A DNA stretch of 64,000 nt from Burkholderia sp. GAS332 (GTDB lineage Bacteria > Pseudomonadota > Gammaproteobacteria > Burkholderiales > Burkholderiaceae), in NCBI GenBank assembly GCA_900142905.1, contig FSRV01000001.1:4836001-4900000 (forward strand), read 5' to 3'. Below the pieces are notes generated by a model. That model worked only from the letters and a program-made list of their open reading frames with translations, was not told the DNA's origin and did not search any database. The translations under genes were made by a program, and so were the position numbers. This document shows positions 19,882-28,927 of this stretch, piece after piece (position 1 is the stretch's first letter; the number at the start of each line of letters is the position of its first letter).

Positions 19882-20964
19882 ATGAAAAAATCGACTCAAC
19901 GCCGCCCGACCATGACCGACATCGCCAAGCTCACCGGCGTGTCGCAATCCACGGTCTCGCTCGTTCTAAACAACGCGACCGGCGCAAAATTCTCCGAGAC
20001 CACCCGCAACAAGGTGCTGAAGGCCGCGCACGACCTCGGCTACCGGCTTTCGCTGCGCGAACCGGTATCGGTTTCGGATGACGAACGCAATCTGATCGTC
20101 TATCTAGCCGACGAGATTTCCACCAGCCCGCACCCGGTCGTCAACATCGATGGCGCGCGCGACGCGGCCTACGCAAGCGGCAAGATGCTCGCCGTCTACT
20201 CAACGCACGGCAACGCCGACATCGAAAAGCAGGTGCTCGACGCCACGCTGTCGAACCCGCATGTATTCGGCGTGATCTACGCGACCGTCTACACGCGCAA
20301 GGTCACCCTGCCGGCCGCGCTGGCGAAGGTGCCCACCGTGCTGCTGAACTGCTACACGAGCGAAGGCGGGCAGTCTTCGGTGGTGCCGGCGGAAGTCGCG
20401 GGCGGCCATCTGGCGACCGACTATCTGCTGCGCTCCGGCCATCGGCGGATCGGCTATATCAACGGCGAACCGTGGCAGGACGCCTCGAAAGACCGCCTCA
20501 AGGGCTATCGCACCGCGCTCGCCACCGCCGACCTGCCGTACGCGCCAGAAATGGTGCGCGACGGTGACTGGAGCTCGGGGGTCGGCTTCGAAATGACGCT
20601 GTCCCTGATGCGCGAGCCCCATCCGCCGACCGCCATCTTCTGCGCCAACGACCTGGCCGCACTGGGCGCGATCGAAGCGTTGAAGCAACTCGGCCTGCGC
20701 GTGCCCGAAGACGTTTCCGTGCTCGGCTACGACGACCAGGAAATTGCCCGCCACACGCATCCGCCCCTGTCGACGGTGGTGCTGCCGAACTACGAACTGG
20801 GACGCTGGGCCGTCGAAACCTTGCTGCAGGAAGAACACAACCGCGCGGCCGGCGCACCGGTTCGGCATCGGCTGGTGAAGCTCGACGGACCACTCGTCGA
20901 ACGCGCTTCGGTCAGGGTAATTACCGAGGCAGAAAAGCCAATAATTAATATTATTAGTGATTGA
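19882..20964 (+). CDS. LacI-family transcriptional regulator of the sugar importer
   Basis: 360 residues from the ATG at 19882. The N-terminal helix-turn-helix is TMTDIAKLTGVSQSTVSLVLNN, followed by the hinge VLKAAHDLGYR and a periplasmic-binding-protein-like sensor domain (VFGVIYATVY, ATDYLLRSGHRRIGYING, VSVLGYDDQEIARHTHPPLSTV). It should repress the epimerase and ytf-type genes and release them when sugar binds. Copies of an AT-rich operator lie before its start and across its own stop codon, upstream of the transporter, which points to autoregulation. Confidence 0.93.
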   Translation: MKKSTQRRPTMTDIAKLTGVSQSTVSLVLNNATGAKFSETTRNKVLKAAHDLGYRLSLREPVSVSDDERNLIVYLADEISTSPHPVVNIDGARDAAYASGKMLAVYSTHGNADIEKQVLDATLSNPHVFGVIYATVYTRKVTLPAALAKVPTVLLNCYTSEGGQSSVVPAEVAGGHLATDYLLRSGHRRIGYINGEPWQDASKDRLKGYRTALATADLPYAPEMVRDGDWSSGVGFEMTLSLMREPHPPTAIFCANDLAALGAIEALKQLGLRVPEDVSVLGYDDQEIARHTHPPLSTVVLPNYELGRWAVETLLQEEHNRAAGAPVRHRLVKLDGPLVERASVRVITEAEKPIINIISD

Positions 20965-20966
20965 CC
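20946..20966. promoter_or_regulatory. LacI-type operator 3 overlapping the regulator stop codon
   Basis: TATTATTAGTGATTGAC repeats the operator 1 half-site and overlaps the TGA of the regulator. A further imperfect dyad (CCGATAAT...ATAATCGG) follows at about 20964-20992, upstream of ytfQ. Confidence 0.55.
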
Positions 20967-21077
20967 GATAATAATTCGCAGTGGAATAATCGGCACGTCC
21001 GGTCCGCGTGAAAGCGCTCGACCGACAGGAGAAACACTAAAAAGCAAATACACCTCACCAGGTACTGGAGGAAGACA

Positions 21078-22097
21078 ATGGCGTCGCTCAATACGCAGTC
21101 GCGCAGGCACGCGCGCAAGCAACAGATTCGTCCGCTGGCAGGTTCACTGCTGGCTCTGGCAATCGGGTTCGGCGTCGCCACGGCGCACGCCGACGACGCG
21201 CTGCCGAAGTTGCCCAACAAGACACCGCTGAAGGTCGGCTTCGCGCAGACCGAAAGCAACAATCCGTGGCGCCTCGCGGAAACCAAGAGCTTCAAGGACA
21301 TCGCCGCAAAGTGCGGCTGGCAGTTGGTCATGACCGACGCCAACAGTTCAAACGCGAAACAGGTGTCGGACATCCAGAACATGATCGCGCAGCACGTCGA
21401 TCTGCTGGTGTTCCCGCCGCGCGAAGAAAAGCCGCTTGCGCCGGTCGTGCTGCAAGCTAAAAAGGCTGGCATTCCGGTGATCCTGGTCGACCGCGACGTC
21501 GATCAGTCGGTGGCCAAGGCGGGCCGCGACTACATCACCTTCATCGGCTCGGACTTCATCGATCAGGGGCATCGCGCCGCTGACTGGCTGGTCAAGGCGA
21601 CCGGCGGCAAGGCGAAGATCATCGAACTCGAAGGCACCACCGGCGCGTCCGCGGCGAACGACCGCAAGAAGGGTTTCGACGAAATCATTGCGAAGAATCC
21701 GGGCATGACGATCATTGCGTCGCAAAGCGGCGACTTCGCGCGCGACAAGGGCCGTCAGGTGATGGAAACGCTGTTGCAGGCGCATCCGGAAGTGACCGCC
21801 GTCTACGCGCATAACGACGAGATGGCGCTTGGCGCGATCGCCGCGATCAAGGCGGCCGGCAAGCAACCGGGCAAGGACATCCAGATCGTCACGATCGACG
21901 GCACCAAGGGCGGCATGGATGCGATCGCTGCCGGCGAACTCGGCGCAAGCGTGCAATCGAGCCCGTTCTTTGGCCCGCTCGCTTGCGATGTTGCACAGCG
22001 TTACGCCAAGGGCGAAAAGATCCCGACGTGGGTCAAGGTATCGGACCGCTTCTACGACAAGAGCAACGTGCAGCAGAGCATGCAGTACGGCTATTGA
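21078..22097 (+). CDS. ytfQ: Galactofuranose-type ABC transporter periplasmic binding protein
   Basis: 339 residues, starting at an ATG preceded by GGAGGAAG. It has a long signal peptide (cleavage near ATAHA). The mature sequence resembles E. coli YtfQ throughout: LKVGFAQTESNNPWR, VPVILVDRDVD-type strand IPVILVDRDVD, LEGTTGASAANDRKKGF, IASQSGDFARDKG and VYAHNDEMALGAI. YtfQ binds galactofuranose or galactopyranose. It is the first gene of the importer, downstream of operator 3, and a set of hairpins separates it from the ATPase gene. Confidence 0.88.
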   Translation: MASLNTQSRRHARKQQIRPLAGSLLALAIGFGVATAHADDALPKLPNKTPLKVGFAQTESNNPWRLAETKSFKDIAAKCGWQLVMTDANSSNAKQVSDIQNMIAQHVDLLVFPPREEKPLAPVVLQAKKAGIPVILVDRDVDQSVAKAGRDYITFIGSDFIDQGHRAADWLVKATGGKAKIIELEGTTGASAANDRKKGFDEIIAKNPGMTIIASQSGDFARDKGRQVMETLLQAHPEVTAVYAHNDEMALGAIAAIKAAGKQPGKDIQIVTIDGTKGGMDAIAAGELGASVQSSPFFGPLACDVAQRYAKGEKIPTWVKVSDRFYDKSNVQQSMQYGY

Positions 22098-22150
22098 TAT
22101 CGAGCCAAGGCTGTACGCGCGGTTTTGAAGCTTTAGGGCAGTGCGGTAGC

Positions 22151-22276
22151 GGAATGTCCACGCATTCCGCGCCTCGAAGGCTGTCTCTCGATCACCAAGG
22201 CAGTCCTCTTGGTGATCGGGGTTCGGGGGCAGCCTGAAGGAAGTCCCCGCCCCGAATCAATCTCCTCGGGGGGCGG
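22151..22276 (+). promoter_or_regulatory. Three consecutive stem-loops between ytfQ and ytfR
   Basis: Loop 1 is GGAATG/CATTCC (about 22151-22168). Loop 2 is a perfect 11-bp stem CGATCACCAAG/CTTGGTGATCG (22189-22218). Loop 3 is CCCCGCC paired with a GGCGGG run (about 22242-22276). None ends in a long T run. Within the 365-base gap they probably stabilise the binding-protein mRNA and reduce downstream expression. Confidence 0.6.
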
Positions 22277-22462
22277 GTGACGGGAAGCGTTCGAAGCGAC
22301 GCGTTCGTGGCAGCACGGACCGTCGCTTCGCTTTTATGCGGCGTAACATGGTTCGGCGACACGGCTTGCATAGCGCCCGAACGCAAGGCCACAGCCGCTC
22401 GCACGTGCAACGCTTGCAGCGTACGCAGCACATGAAGCAGCACACGCATCAGGAGGATACCC

Positions 22463-24088
22463 GTGACGGAATCCGGCAAAGAAACGCCACACGCGCCCCT
22501 TACCCCTTCGCCACTGCTGGAGATGCAGGACATCGGCATCAGCTTCGGCGGCGTACCCGCGTTGCGCAGCGCCAATCTGAGCGTGGCAGCCGGCGAAGTG
22601 CACGCGCTGATCGGCCAGAACGGCGCCGGCAAATCGACCATGATCAAGATCCTGACCGGCGCCTATCGGCGCGGCTCGGGCAGCGTGCGCTTCGAAGGCC
22701 GCGAAGTCGATTTCCGCACGCCGAAGCAGGCGCGCGAAGCCGGCATCAGCACGATCTATCAGGAGATCAACCTGGTGCCGTTCCGCTCGGTGGCGGAGAA
22801 CATTTTCCTCGGCCGCGAGCCACGCCGCTTCGGCCTGATCGACTGGCGCGCGGTGCAGCAACGCGCCGCCGCCCTGCTCGACTCGTTCGGCTTGCAGATC
22901 GATGTGAAGAAACCGGTCAGCCGCTATTCGACCGCGATCCAGCAGATGGTGGCGCTGGCGCGCGCGGTGTCGTCGGATGCGAAGATGGTCATCATGGACG
23001 AGTCCACCTCGTCGCTCGATGAACGCGAAGTGGAGCTGCTTTTCACCGTAGTGCGCAAATTGCGCGACGACGGCCGCGCGGTGATCTTCGTCTCGCACCG
23101 CCTCGACGAACTCTATGCGCTATGCGACCGCGTCACGGTGATGCGCGACGGCCAGACGGTCGCGCAAAGCACGATGGCGGAGATGGACAAACTGCAACTC
23201 GTCACGACGATGCTCGGCCGCACGCTTGCCGCCGTCGTGCAGGAAGACGCCACGACCCGCGAAGCGAACCTCGCGCGGCGCGGCAAGCAGGCGATCGCCG
23301 CGACGCATCTGAGCGCCCACCCGAAAGTGAGCGACGTATCGCTCGAAGTGCATGCGGGCGAAGCGGTCGGTCTCGCGGGGCTGCTCGGCTCGGGCCGAAC
23401 CGAAACCATGCGTCTGATGTTCGGCGCCGATCCGCTCGAACAAGGCGCGTTGTCGATTGGCGGCGAGGCGGTGGCGCTGAAGTCGCCGCAGGACGCGATC
23501 GCGCGCGGCCTCGCCTACCTCACTGAGGACCGCAAAGCCGAAGGCATCGTCCCCGAACTCTCGGTACGCGACAACCTCACGCTCGTCTGCTTGCGCACGC
23601 TGGCGAAGCACGGCGTGGTCGACGTGAAGAAACAGCAGGTGATCGTCGACCGGTTCATTGCGTCACTCGGTATCAAGCTGCGCTCGCCCGACCAGCCGAT
23701 TCGCGAACTCTCGGGCGGCAATCAGCAGAAAGTCCTGCTCGCGCGCTGGCTCGCGGCCGAACCGTCACTGCTGCTGCTCGACGAACCGACGCGCGGGATC
23801 GACGTCGGCGCCAAAGCCGACGTGGCGAAGATCGTGCGCGAACTGCGCGATGCGGGCCTCGCCGTGCTGCTATCCGCATCCGAACTCGAGGAACTGACGG
23901 CGGTGGCCGACCGCGCGGTGGTGATCCGCGATGGCCGGACTGTCGCCGAACTGAACGGCGCGGACATGAGCGAGACCGCGATCATGGACGCCATCGCCTA
24001 CGGCAGCGAAGGCCAGTCGCAACTGGCCGAAGCCGCCCAGACCGCACATATCGAAGACGCGTTGGAGGGCGACCGTCATGGCGCTTAA
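22463..24088 (+). CDS. ytfR: Galactofuranose-type ABC transporter ATP-binding protein
   Basis: 541 residues with a GTG start preceded by AGGAGG. Two fused ABC modules are present. Module 1 has Walker A GQNGAGKST and Walker B VIMDESTSSLD. Module 2 has a degenerate P-loop (GLLGSGRTE), signature LSGGNQQKVLLARWL and Walker B LLLDEPTRGID. This doubled layout is that of the carbohydrate-uptake-2 ATPases (RbsA, MglA, YtfR). The 3' end overlaps ytfT by 11 bases, so translation is probably coupled. Confidence 0.93.
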   Translation: MTESGKETPHAPLTPSPLLEMQDIGISFGGVPALRSANLSVAAGEVHALIGQNGAGKSTMIKILTGAYRRGSGSVRFEGREVDFRTPKQAREAGISTIYQEINLVPFRSVAENIFLGREPRRFGLIDWRAVQQRAAALLDSFGLQIDVKKPVSRYSTAIQQMVALARAVSSDAKMVIMDESTSSLDEREVELLFTVVRKLRDDGRAVIFVSHRLDELYALCDRVTVMRDGQTVAQSTMAEMDKLQLVTTMLGRTLAAVVQEDATTREANLARRGKQAIAATHLSAHPKVSDVSLEVHAGEAVGLAGLLGSGRTETMRLMFGADPLEQGALSIGGEAVALKSPQDAIARGLAYLTEDRKAEGIVPELSVRDNLTLVCLRTLAKHGVVDVKKQQVIVDRFIASLGIKLRSPDQPIRELSGGNQQKVLLARWLAAEPSLLLLDEPTRGIDVGAKADVAKIVRELRDAGLAVLLSASELEELTAVADRAVVIRDGRTVAELNGADMSETAIMDAIAYGSEGQSQLAEAAQTAHIEDALEGDRHGA

Positions 24089-25121
24089 GTTGCACACCGA
24101 GTCGTTGCACACCGAGCCGCGGCAACCCAACACCACGCCGCCGATGCCGGACACCGCCTCGCCGCGCGCCACGGCCGCATCGACGATGAAGAAATGGCGG
24201 CACCTCGCCATGCAACGCGAAGTGATCGTGTTACTCGCGATGGTGCTCTTCAACCTGATCTTCACCCCCCACTTCTGGTCGCTGCAAACCTTCAACGTCA
24301 ACATGACGCAGGTGGTGACGATCGTGATCGTCGGCATCGGCATGACGCTGGTGGTGGCGACGGGCGGCATCGATCTGTCGGTGGGCGCGTCGATGGCGAT
24401 CTCGGGCGCGCTCGCGCCGATGCTGTTCCTGAACATTCCGGGGCCGGGCGGCATTGCGCTCGCGTTCGTGCTGCCGGTGCTGGCGGCCGCCGCGTGCGGC
24501 GTCTTCAACGGCTTACTGGTGACGCGGCTATCCGTCCAGCCGATTGTCGCCACGCTGGTGCTGTTCATCGCCGGGCGCGGCATCGCCCAGGTCGTCACCG
24601 ACGGCAGCCTGCAGGCGTTCAACACGCCCGCGTTCCAGTGGATCGCTTTGGGCAAGGTCGCCGGCGTACCGTTCCAGGTGCTGCTGATGCTTGCGCTGGT
24701 CGCCGTGTTCGCGTGGGTCGTGCGCAAGACCTTGTTCGGCCAGTATCTGCTCATCACCGGCGGCAACGAAAAGGCCGCCTATCTGTGCGGTGTGCCGACG
24801 GCCACCGTGAAGCTGATCGCTTACACGCTATGCGCCGCGCTCGCGGGGTTGGCGGGGCTGATCTCGATCTCGGTGAATTCGTCGTCGGATGCGAATGTGG
24901 TGGGGCTCGGCGTCGAACTCGATGCGATCGCCGCGGTGGCGGTCGGCGGCACGGCCCTGACGGGCGGCAAGGCGTATATCGGCGGCACGCTGATCGGCGC
25001 GCTGATCATCCAGTTGCTGCGCTATACGTTGCTCGCGCACGGCATTCCCGACGCGGCGGCGCTGGTGGTGAAGGCCGGCATTATCGTCGCCGCGGTTTAT
25101 GTGCAGCGCCGCTCACGGTAA
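24078..25121 (+). CDS. ytfT: Galactofuranose-type ABC transporter permease
   Basis: 347 residues. A cytoplasmic N-terminus of about 45 residues is followed by eight to ten membrane helices. Family motifs are VVATGGIDLSVGA, CGVFNGLLVTRLSVQPIVATL and GELDAIAAVAVGGTALTGGK-like LDAIAAVAVGGTALTGGKAYIGG. With YjfF it forms a heterodimeric channel for the YtfQ ligand. The start overlaps the ytfR stop. Confidence 0.9.
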   Translation: MALKLHTESLHTEPRQPNTTPPMPDTASPRATAASTMKKWRHLAMQREVIVLLAMVLFNLIFTPHFWSLQTFNVNMTQVVTIVIVGIGMTLVVATGGIDLSVGASMAISGALAPMLFLNIPGPGGIALAFVLPVLAAAACGVFNGLLVTRLSVQPIVATLVLFIAGRGIAQVVTDGSLQAFNTPAFQWIALGKVAGVPFQVLLMLALVAVFAWVVRKTLFGQYLLITGGNEKAAYLCGVPTATVKLIAYTLCAALAGLAGLISISVNSSSDANVVGLGVELDAIAAVAVGGTALTGGKAYIGGTLIGALIIQLLRYTLLAHGIPDAAALVVKAGIIVAAVYVQRRSR

Positions 25122-25160
25122 TCGTAACGCTTCAGGGACACGTACGTCGGACTCGATGCG

Positions 25161-26120
25161 ATGAAAAAGAACCTTCCTATCCTGCTTGCACTGGTCGCGC
25201 TAGTCGTGCTCGGCCTCGTGCGCTACGACCACTTCGGCTCGGCCTACAACATCACCTCGTTCTGGCGCTACAACTCGACGTTCGCGCTGATCTCGATCGG
25301 CATGGCCTTCGTGATTATCACGGGCGGGATCGACTTGTCGGTCGGCACGGTGGCCGCTTTGGCAAGCGTCGTGGCCGCGTTGACCAGCGCGTACGGCGGC
25401 TGGGTCGCCGTCGTGGCCGGCTGCGCGGCGGGGATGGCCGTCGGCGTGCTCAACGGCCTGATCATCACGCGGCTGAAAATCCTGCCCTTCATCGTGACGC
25501 TCGCGACCAGCCTCGGCGCGCACGGCGTCGCGCTGCTGCTCGGCAAGAACGATGCGGTGTCGATTGCCGCCGACTCGAACTTCGGCAACTTCGGTCAAGG
25601 CGATCTGTTCGGACTGCCGATTCCAGGCATCGTCGCGGTCGTCGCGGCGGTCGCCGGCTGGCTCGCGCTGCGCAGCACGCGCTTCGGACGGCATTCGCTG
25701 GCCATCGGCGGCAGCGAGGAAGCGGCGCGGCTGATGGGCCTGAACGTCGACCGCACACTGGTGATGGCTTACGCGGTAAGTGGCCTGCTCGCCGGCATGG
25801 CGGGGGTGATCCTCGCCGCGCAGTTCGGCGCGGGACAGCCGAACGAAGGCGTCGGCTGGGAGCTGTTCGCGATCTCGGCGGTGGTGCTTGGCGGCACCTT
25901 GCTGACCGGCGGCGAAGGCTCGATTGCGATGACGATTGCCGGCGTGCTGCTGCTCGGGTTGGTGTTCAATCTTCTGAACTTCGAAAACGGCTTGGGGTTC
26001 ATCAGCCTCTCGGCGTACTGGCAATCGGTGATTCGTGGAGTGTTTCTGCTGCTGGTGATCGTGTTACAGGCGAGAGTGTTGAAGCAGCGCGGCAAGAAGC
26101 GCGTCGCTGCTGCAGCGTAA
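25161..26120 (+). CDS. yjfF: Galactofuranose-type ABC transporter second permease
   Basis: 319 residues. It belongs to the same permease family as the preceding gene (IITGGIDLSVGTVAAL, VGVLNGLIITRLKILPFIVTL, AISAVVLGGTLLTGGEGS). The N-terminus, with RYDHFGSAYNITSFWRYNS, resembles YjfF specifically. A two-permease, one-double-ATPase, one-binding-protein set in this order is the hallmark of the ytfQRT-yjfF system. Confidence 0.9.
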   Translation: MKKNLPILLALVALVVLGLVRYDHFGSAYNITSFWRYNSTFALISIGMAFVIITGGIDLSVGTVAALASVVAALTSAYGGWVAVVAGCAAGMAVGVLNGLIITRLKILPFIVTLATSLGAHGVALLLGKNDAVSIAADSNFGNFGQGDLFGLPIPGIVAVVAAVAGWLALRSTRFGRHSLAIGGSEEAARLMGLNVDRTLVMAYAVSGLLAGMAGVILAAQFGAGQPNEGVGWELFAISAVVLGGTLLTGGEGSIAMTIAGVLLLGLVFNLLNFENGLGFISLSAYWQSVIRGVFLLLVIVLQARVLKQRGKKRVAAAA

Positions 26121-26877
26121 TCCGCAATGAGGCTGCGAGCCGGCGAGCCGACTACGGCACGGCATGCCGACGATCGGCCAATCGCCGCCTTTTGCTGATT
26201 GCGCCGGTGTTCTCAAAATGCAACGCGCGACCCGCTTTGCGTAGCAGGACATTCCGGCGGACAGCGTGATAGCCGCCCGATCCCGGCGTCACCAAAAGTA
26301 ATTACGATGCGATACGCCCCTTCCCCCACGCAGATTTAGGATTCCAGCGATTCAAAGGGCCGCCAATCGCTGTTTGTGTACCAACCCAGTACGACACACA
26401 AGCGCTGATAATGGCGGCAGCACATCCCTTTCCACTACTGCGCGTCCCTCACCTTTCGCGCCGCTCGCGCTGCTTTTGCCAGTTTTATCAGCAGGGTCAA
26501 TGCTGCGGTGCACGGCGGGTTTCGGTATGATCTTGAAAATGTTGCCCGTGCGGCGCGCCTATCCGGCGCATGCCGGACAACCGATGGCAGCCGCCCTGCG
26601 CGGTTTTCGCCCATCGCCGTACCCTTGCTGAAGCGCGGCTGCATCCACGCCAACGTACTTCGCGGCGCCGATCGTCACAACCGCCGGCGCCGACGCTTCC
26701 TGGTCCGGTAACCCGCTTCACCACGCTCAACCGCCGCGCCGCAGCCCTCAGGCAGCGGGCGCGGTAAAATAGCGGATTGCGCGTGATCCCCGATCTCGGG
26801 TTAGCGCAGCATCGCCCTTGCCGTGCCGGCCGGCTCAAACGACTGGCCGCCTTTGTTTTCGCACTATCCAAGAAGCC
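26121..26877. other. Long intergenic region, no gene recognised
   Basis: About 750 bases between the importer and ferredoxin reductase. Short open frames on both strands show no start context, family resemblance or consistent codon use. No tRNA or strong terminator is seen. The last part presumably contains the reductase promoter. Confidence 0.5.
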
Positions 26878-27648
26878 ATGAGCAACCTGAATTCACAAAC
26901 CGTCCTGAGCGTCCATCACTGGACCGATACGCTTTTCAGCTTCACCTGCACGCGCGATCCGTCGTTCCGTTTCGAAAACGGCCAGTTCACGATGGTGGGC
27001 CTCGAAGTCGACGGCAAGCCGCTGATCCGCGCCTACAGCCTCGCGAGTGCGAACTACGAAGAGCACCTCGAATTCCTGAGCATCAAGGTGCAGGACGGCC
27101 CGCTCACGTCGCGCTTGCAGCATTTGAAGGTCGGCGACGAAGTCCTGATCGGCAAGAAGCCGGTCGGCACGCTGATGGCCGATAACCTGCTGCCGGGCAA
27201 GACGCTGTGGCTGCTGTCCACCGGCACGGGGCTCGCACCGTTCATGTCGATCATCAAAGATCCGGACATTTACGACCGCTACGAGCGCGTGGTCCTGACG
27301 CACACCTGCCGTTTCGTCGACGAACTGGCGTACAAGGAATACATCACGGATCACCTGCCGGCGCACGAGCATCTGGGCGAGCTGGTGCAGGAAAAGCTGC
27401 TGTACTACCCGACGGTGACGCGTGAAGCGTTCCAGAACCGCGGCCGCATCACCGAACTGATCGAAACCGAAAAGCTGTTCGCCGACCTCGGCGTGCCGGG
27501 CTTCTCGCTCGAAGACGACCGCGTCATGCTGTGCGGCAGCCCGCACATGCTGCGCGACACGCGCAAGCTGCTCGACGATCTGGGCTTCCAGGAAGGCAGC
27601 AACAATGCGCCGGGTCACTACGTGGTCGAAAAGGCGTTCGTGGGCTAA
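26878..27648 (+). CDS. fpr: Ferredoxin--NADP(+) reductase
   Basis: 257 residues from the ATG at 26878. The FAD-binding barrel holds RAYSLAS (FAD site) with FENGQFTMVGL before it. The NADP part holds GTGLAPFMSIIKDP and VMLCGSPHMLRDTRKLLDDLGF, and the end YVVEKAFVG is typical of bacterial subclass-I Fpr. It moves electrons between NADPH and ferredoxin or flavodoxin, for oxidative-stress and iron-sulfur metabolism. A UUCG-capped terminator follows directly. Confidence 0.95.
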   Translation: MSNLNSQTVLSVHHWTDTLFSFTCTRDPSFRFENGQFTMVGLEVDGKPLIRAYSLASANYEEHLEFLSIKVQDGPLTSRLQHLKVGDEVLIGKKPVGTLMADNLLPGKTLWLLSTGTGLAPFMSIIKDPDIYDRYERVVLTHTCRFVDELAYKEYITDHLPAHEHLGELVQEKLLYYPTVTREAFQNRGRITELIETEKLFADLGVPGFSLEDDRVMLCGSPHMLRDTRKLLDDLGFQEGSNNAPGHYVVEKAFVG

Positions 27649-27690
27649 GCGGACGCCCCGATTCAGCGGCTAACGCCGCGTACTCAGCAA

Positions 27691-27716
27691 AAAGGAGCCT
27701 TCGGGCTCCTTTTTTG
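27691..27716 (+). terminator. Rho-independent terminator after fpr
   Basis: AAGGAGCC and GGCTCCTT pair around a TTCG tetraloop and run into TTTTTTG. Confidence 0.92.
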
Positions 27717-27717
27717 T

Positions 27718-28080
27718 TGCTCAGTTACAAATCGCTGCCATCGTCCTGACATTTGACGTCAGCATTCTTCCTACAAAATCAGCATTGCAAAACATCAACC
27801 ATTGCGTGAAATGTACGCGCTAACCCTTGGTGTGCCTGCATTTTTTCTTTTTTTAAGATATCATCGCGGCGCACGAACGGTCGGTTTACATGCCCGCCGT
27901 GGTACGACCGTCATGTTACTGAATGTAAATTTCGTTACGTCGTACCGTAGCAATTTGTCTGTCGCGCACCCCGCGTAAAGAACACCCCTGGAGGCCAGAG
28001 ACTCGCATGCGTTCTTTTGTCTTCGCGCCGCCGATGCGCACCCGCTTCGCTGTCCACACGGCTTCCTGAGAGGGAAAGTT
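27718..28080 (+). promoter_or_regulatory. AT-rich leader of the two-component operon with an 8-bp dyad
   Basis: No gene is present. A T-rich stretch lies near 27840-27856. GGTACGAC (27901-27908) and GTCGTACC (27939-27946) form a perfect dyad with a 30-base spacer, 135-180 bases before the kinase start. It is a possible binding site for the response regulator encoded downstream. Confidence 0.4.
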
Positions 28081-28917
28081 ATGGATACGTCGACTGTCGT
28101 CCCGTTTAGCGCCCACATTCCGCCTTCGCTTGCCCACGCCGCGCCGCAAACCGCCGCTGAGCGTGAGCTTGAGCAACTGCGCGCTCGCGTGCGTGAGCTG
28201 TCGGCTGAACTGGTTCAGGCGCGGGAAGCGGCCTGCCGCCATGTGGCGCGCGAGCTGCACGACGGCGTGGGCGCCGAGTTGACCGCGACGCGTTTCGCCC
28301 TTGCCGGCGTCGAAACCTGGCTGCCCGCCGACGCGCCGCCGCAGTGCGCCGCCGCGCTCGCCGTCGCGAATCAGTCGCTCGACGCCGCGTGCGCCGCCAG
28401 CCACCAAGCCGTCGCTGAATTGCATGCGCCGTCGCTCGAGGCGGGCATTGTCGGCGCGCTGGCGCATTGGACCGGCGACTTCGCCACGCGCACGCAACTG
28501 CGCACGAGTTTCGTCTGCACAGCCGATGTGCGGCTCACCCGCCTGCCCGCCGACGCCGCGCTGGCCGTGTTCCGGGTCGCCCAGGAAGCGCTGAACAATA
28601 TTGCCAAGCACGCACGCGCCGAATCCGCCGACGTGCGGATCGAAACCGGCCGCCGTCACCTGACGCTGATCGTCAGCGACGACGGCATCGGCATGACGCG
28701 CAACGCGCGCAGCCGTCGCGGCCATTTCGGCCTGAGCGGCATGCAGGCGCGCTGCGCCGCCTTCGAGGGCACGCTGCACGTCAGCGCCCGGCGAGTCGTC
28801 TCACGTCGCGGCGAGAGCGACAAAGCGTCGCGCGGCACGCTGGTGCGTGCCCGCTTTGCGTGGGATGCGATGCTGGCGAGCGCACGGGGCGCCGAGCGTC
28901 GCGCGCTGCAATCGTGA
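28081..28917 (+). CDS. Soluble sensor histidine kinase, HisKA_3 (NarX/DegS-like)
   Basis: 278 residues with no membrane segment or recognised sensor domain. The short helical N-terminus (about 25-52, heptad-like) leads into CRHVARELHDGVGAELTATR with phospho-acceptor His60. The ATPase part has FRVAQEALNNIAKHARA (N box), VSDDGIGM (G1) and GHFGLSGMQAR (G2). It should phosphorylate the LuxR-type regulator that follows. A cytosolic input, or a partner sensor protein, is implied by the lack of a sensor domain. Confidence 0.88.
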   Translation: MDTSTVVPFSAHIPPSLAHAAPQTAAERELEQLRARVRELSAELVQAREAACRHVARELHDGVGAELTATRFALAGVETWLPADAPPQCAAALAVANQSLDAACAASHQAVAELHAPSLEAGIVGALAHWTGDFATRTQLRTSFVCTADVRLTRLPADAALAVFRVAQEALNNIAKHARAESADVRIETGRRHLTLIVSDDGIGMTRNARSRRGHFGLSGMQARCAAFEGTLHVSARRVVSRRGESDKASRGTLVRARFAWDAMLASARGAERRALQS

Positions 28918-28927
28918 GCACGCCATC

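Noticed and set aside
24194..26269. Frame of 691 codons overlapping both permease genes
   Set aside because: It is an out-of-frame shadow rich in Arg and Gly, and both permeases have proper start sites and motifs.
26374..26871. Small genes in the gap before fpr
   Set aside because: Overlapping frames on both strands, no ribosome site, no recognisable domains, and composition close to shadow frames.
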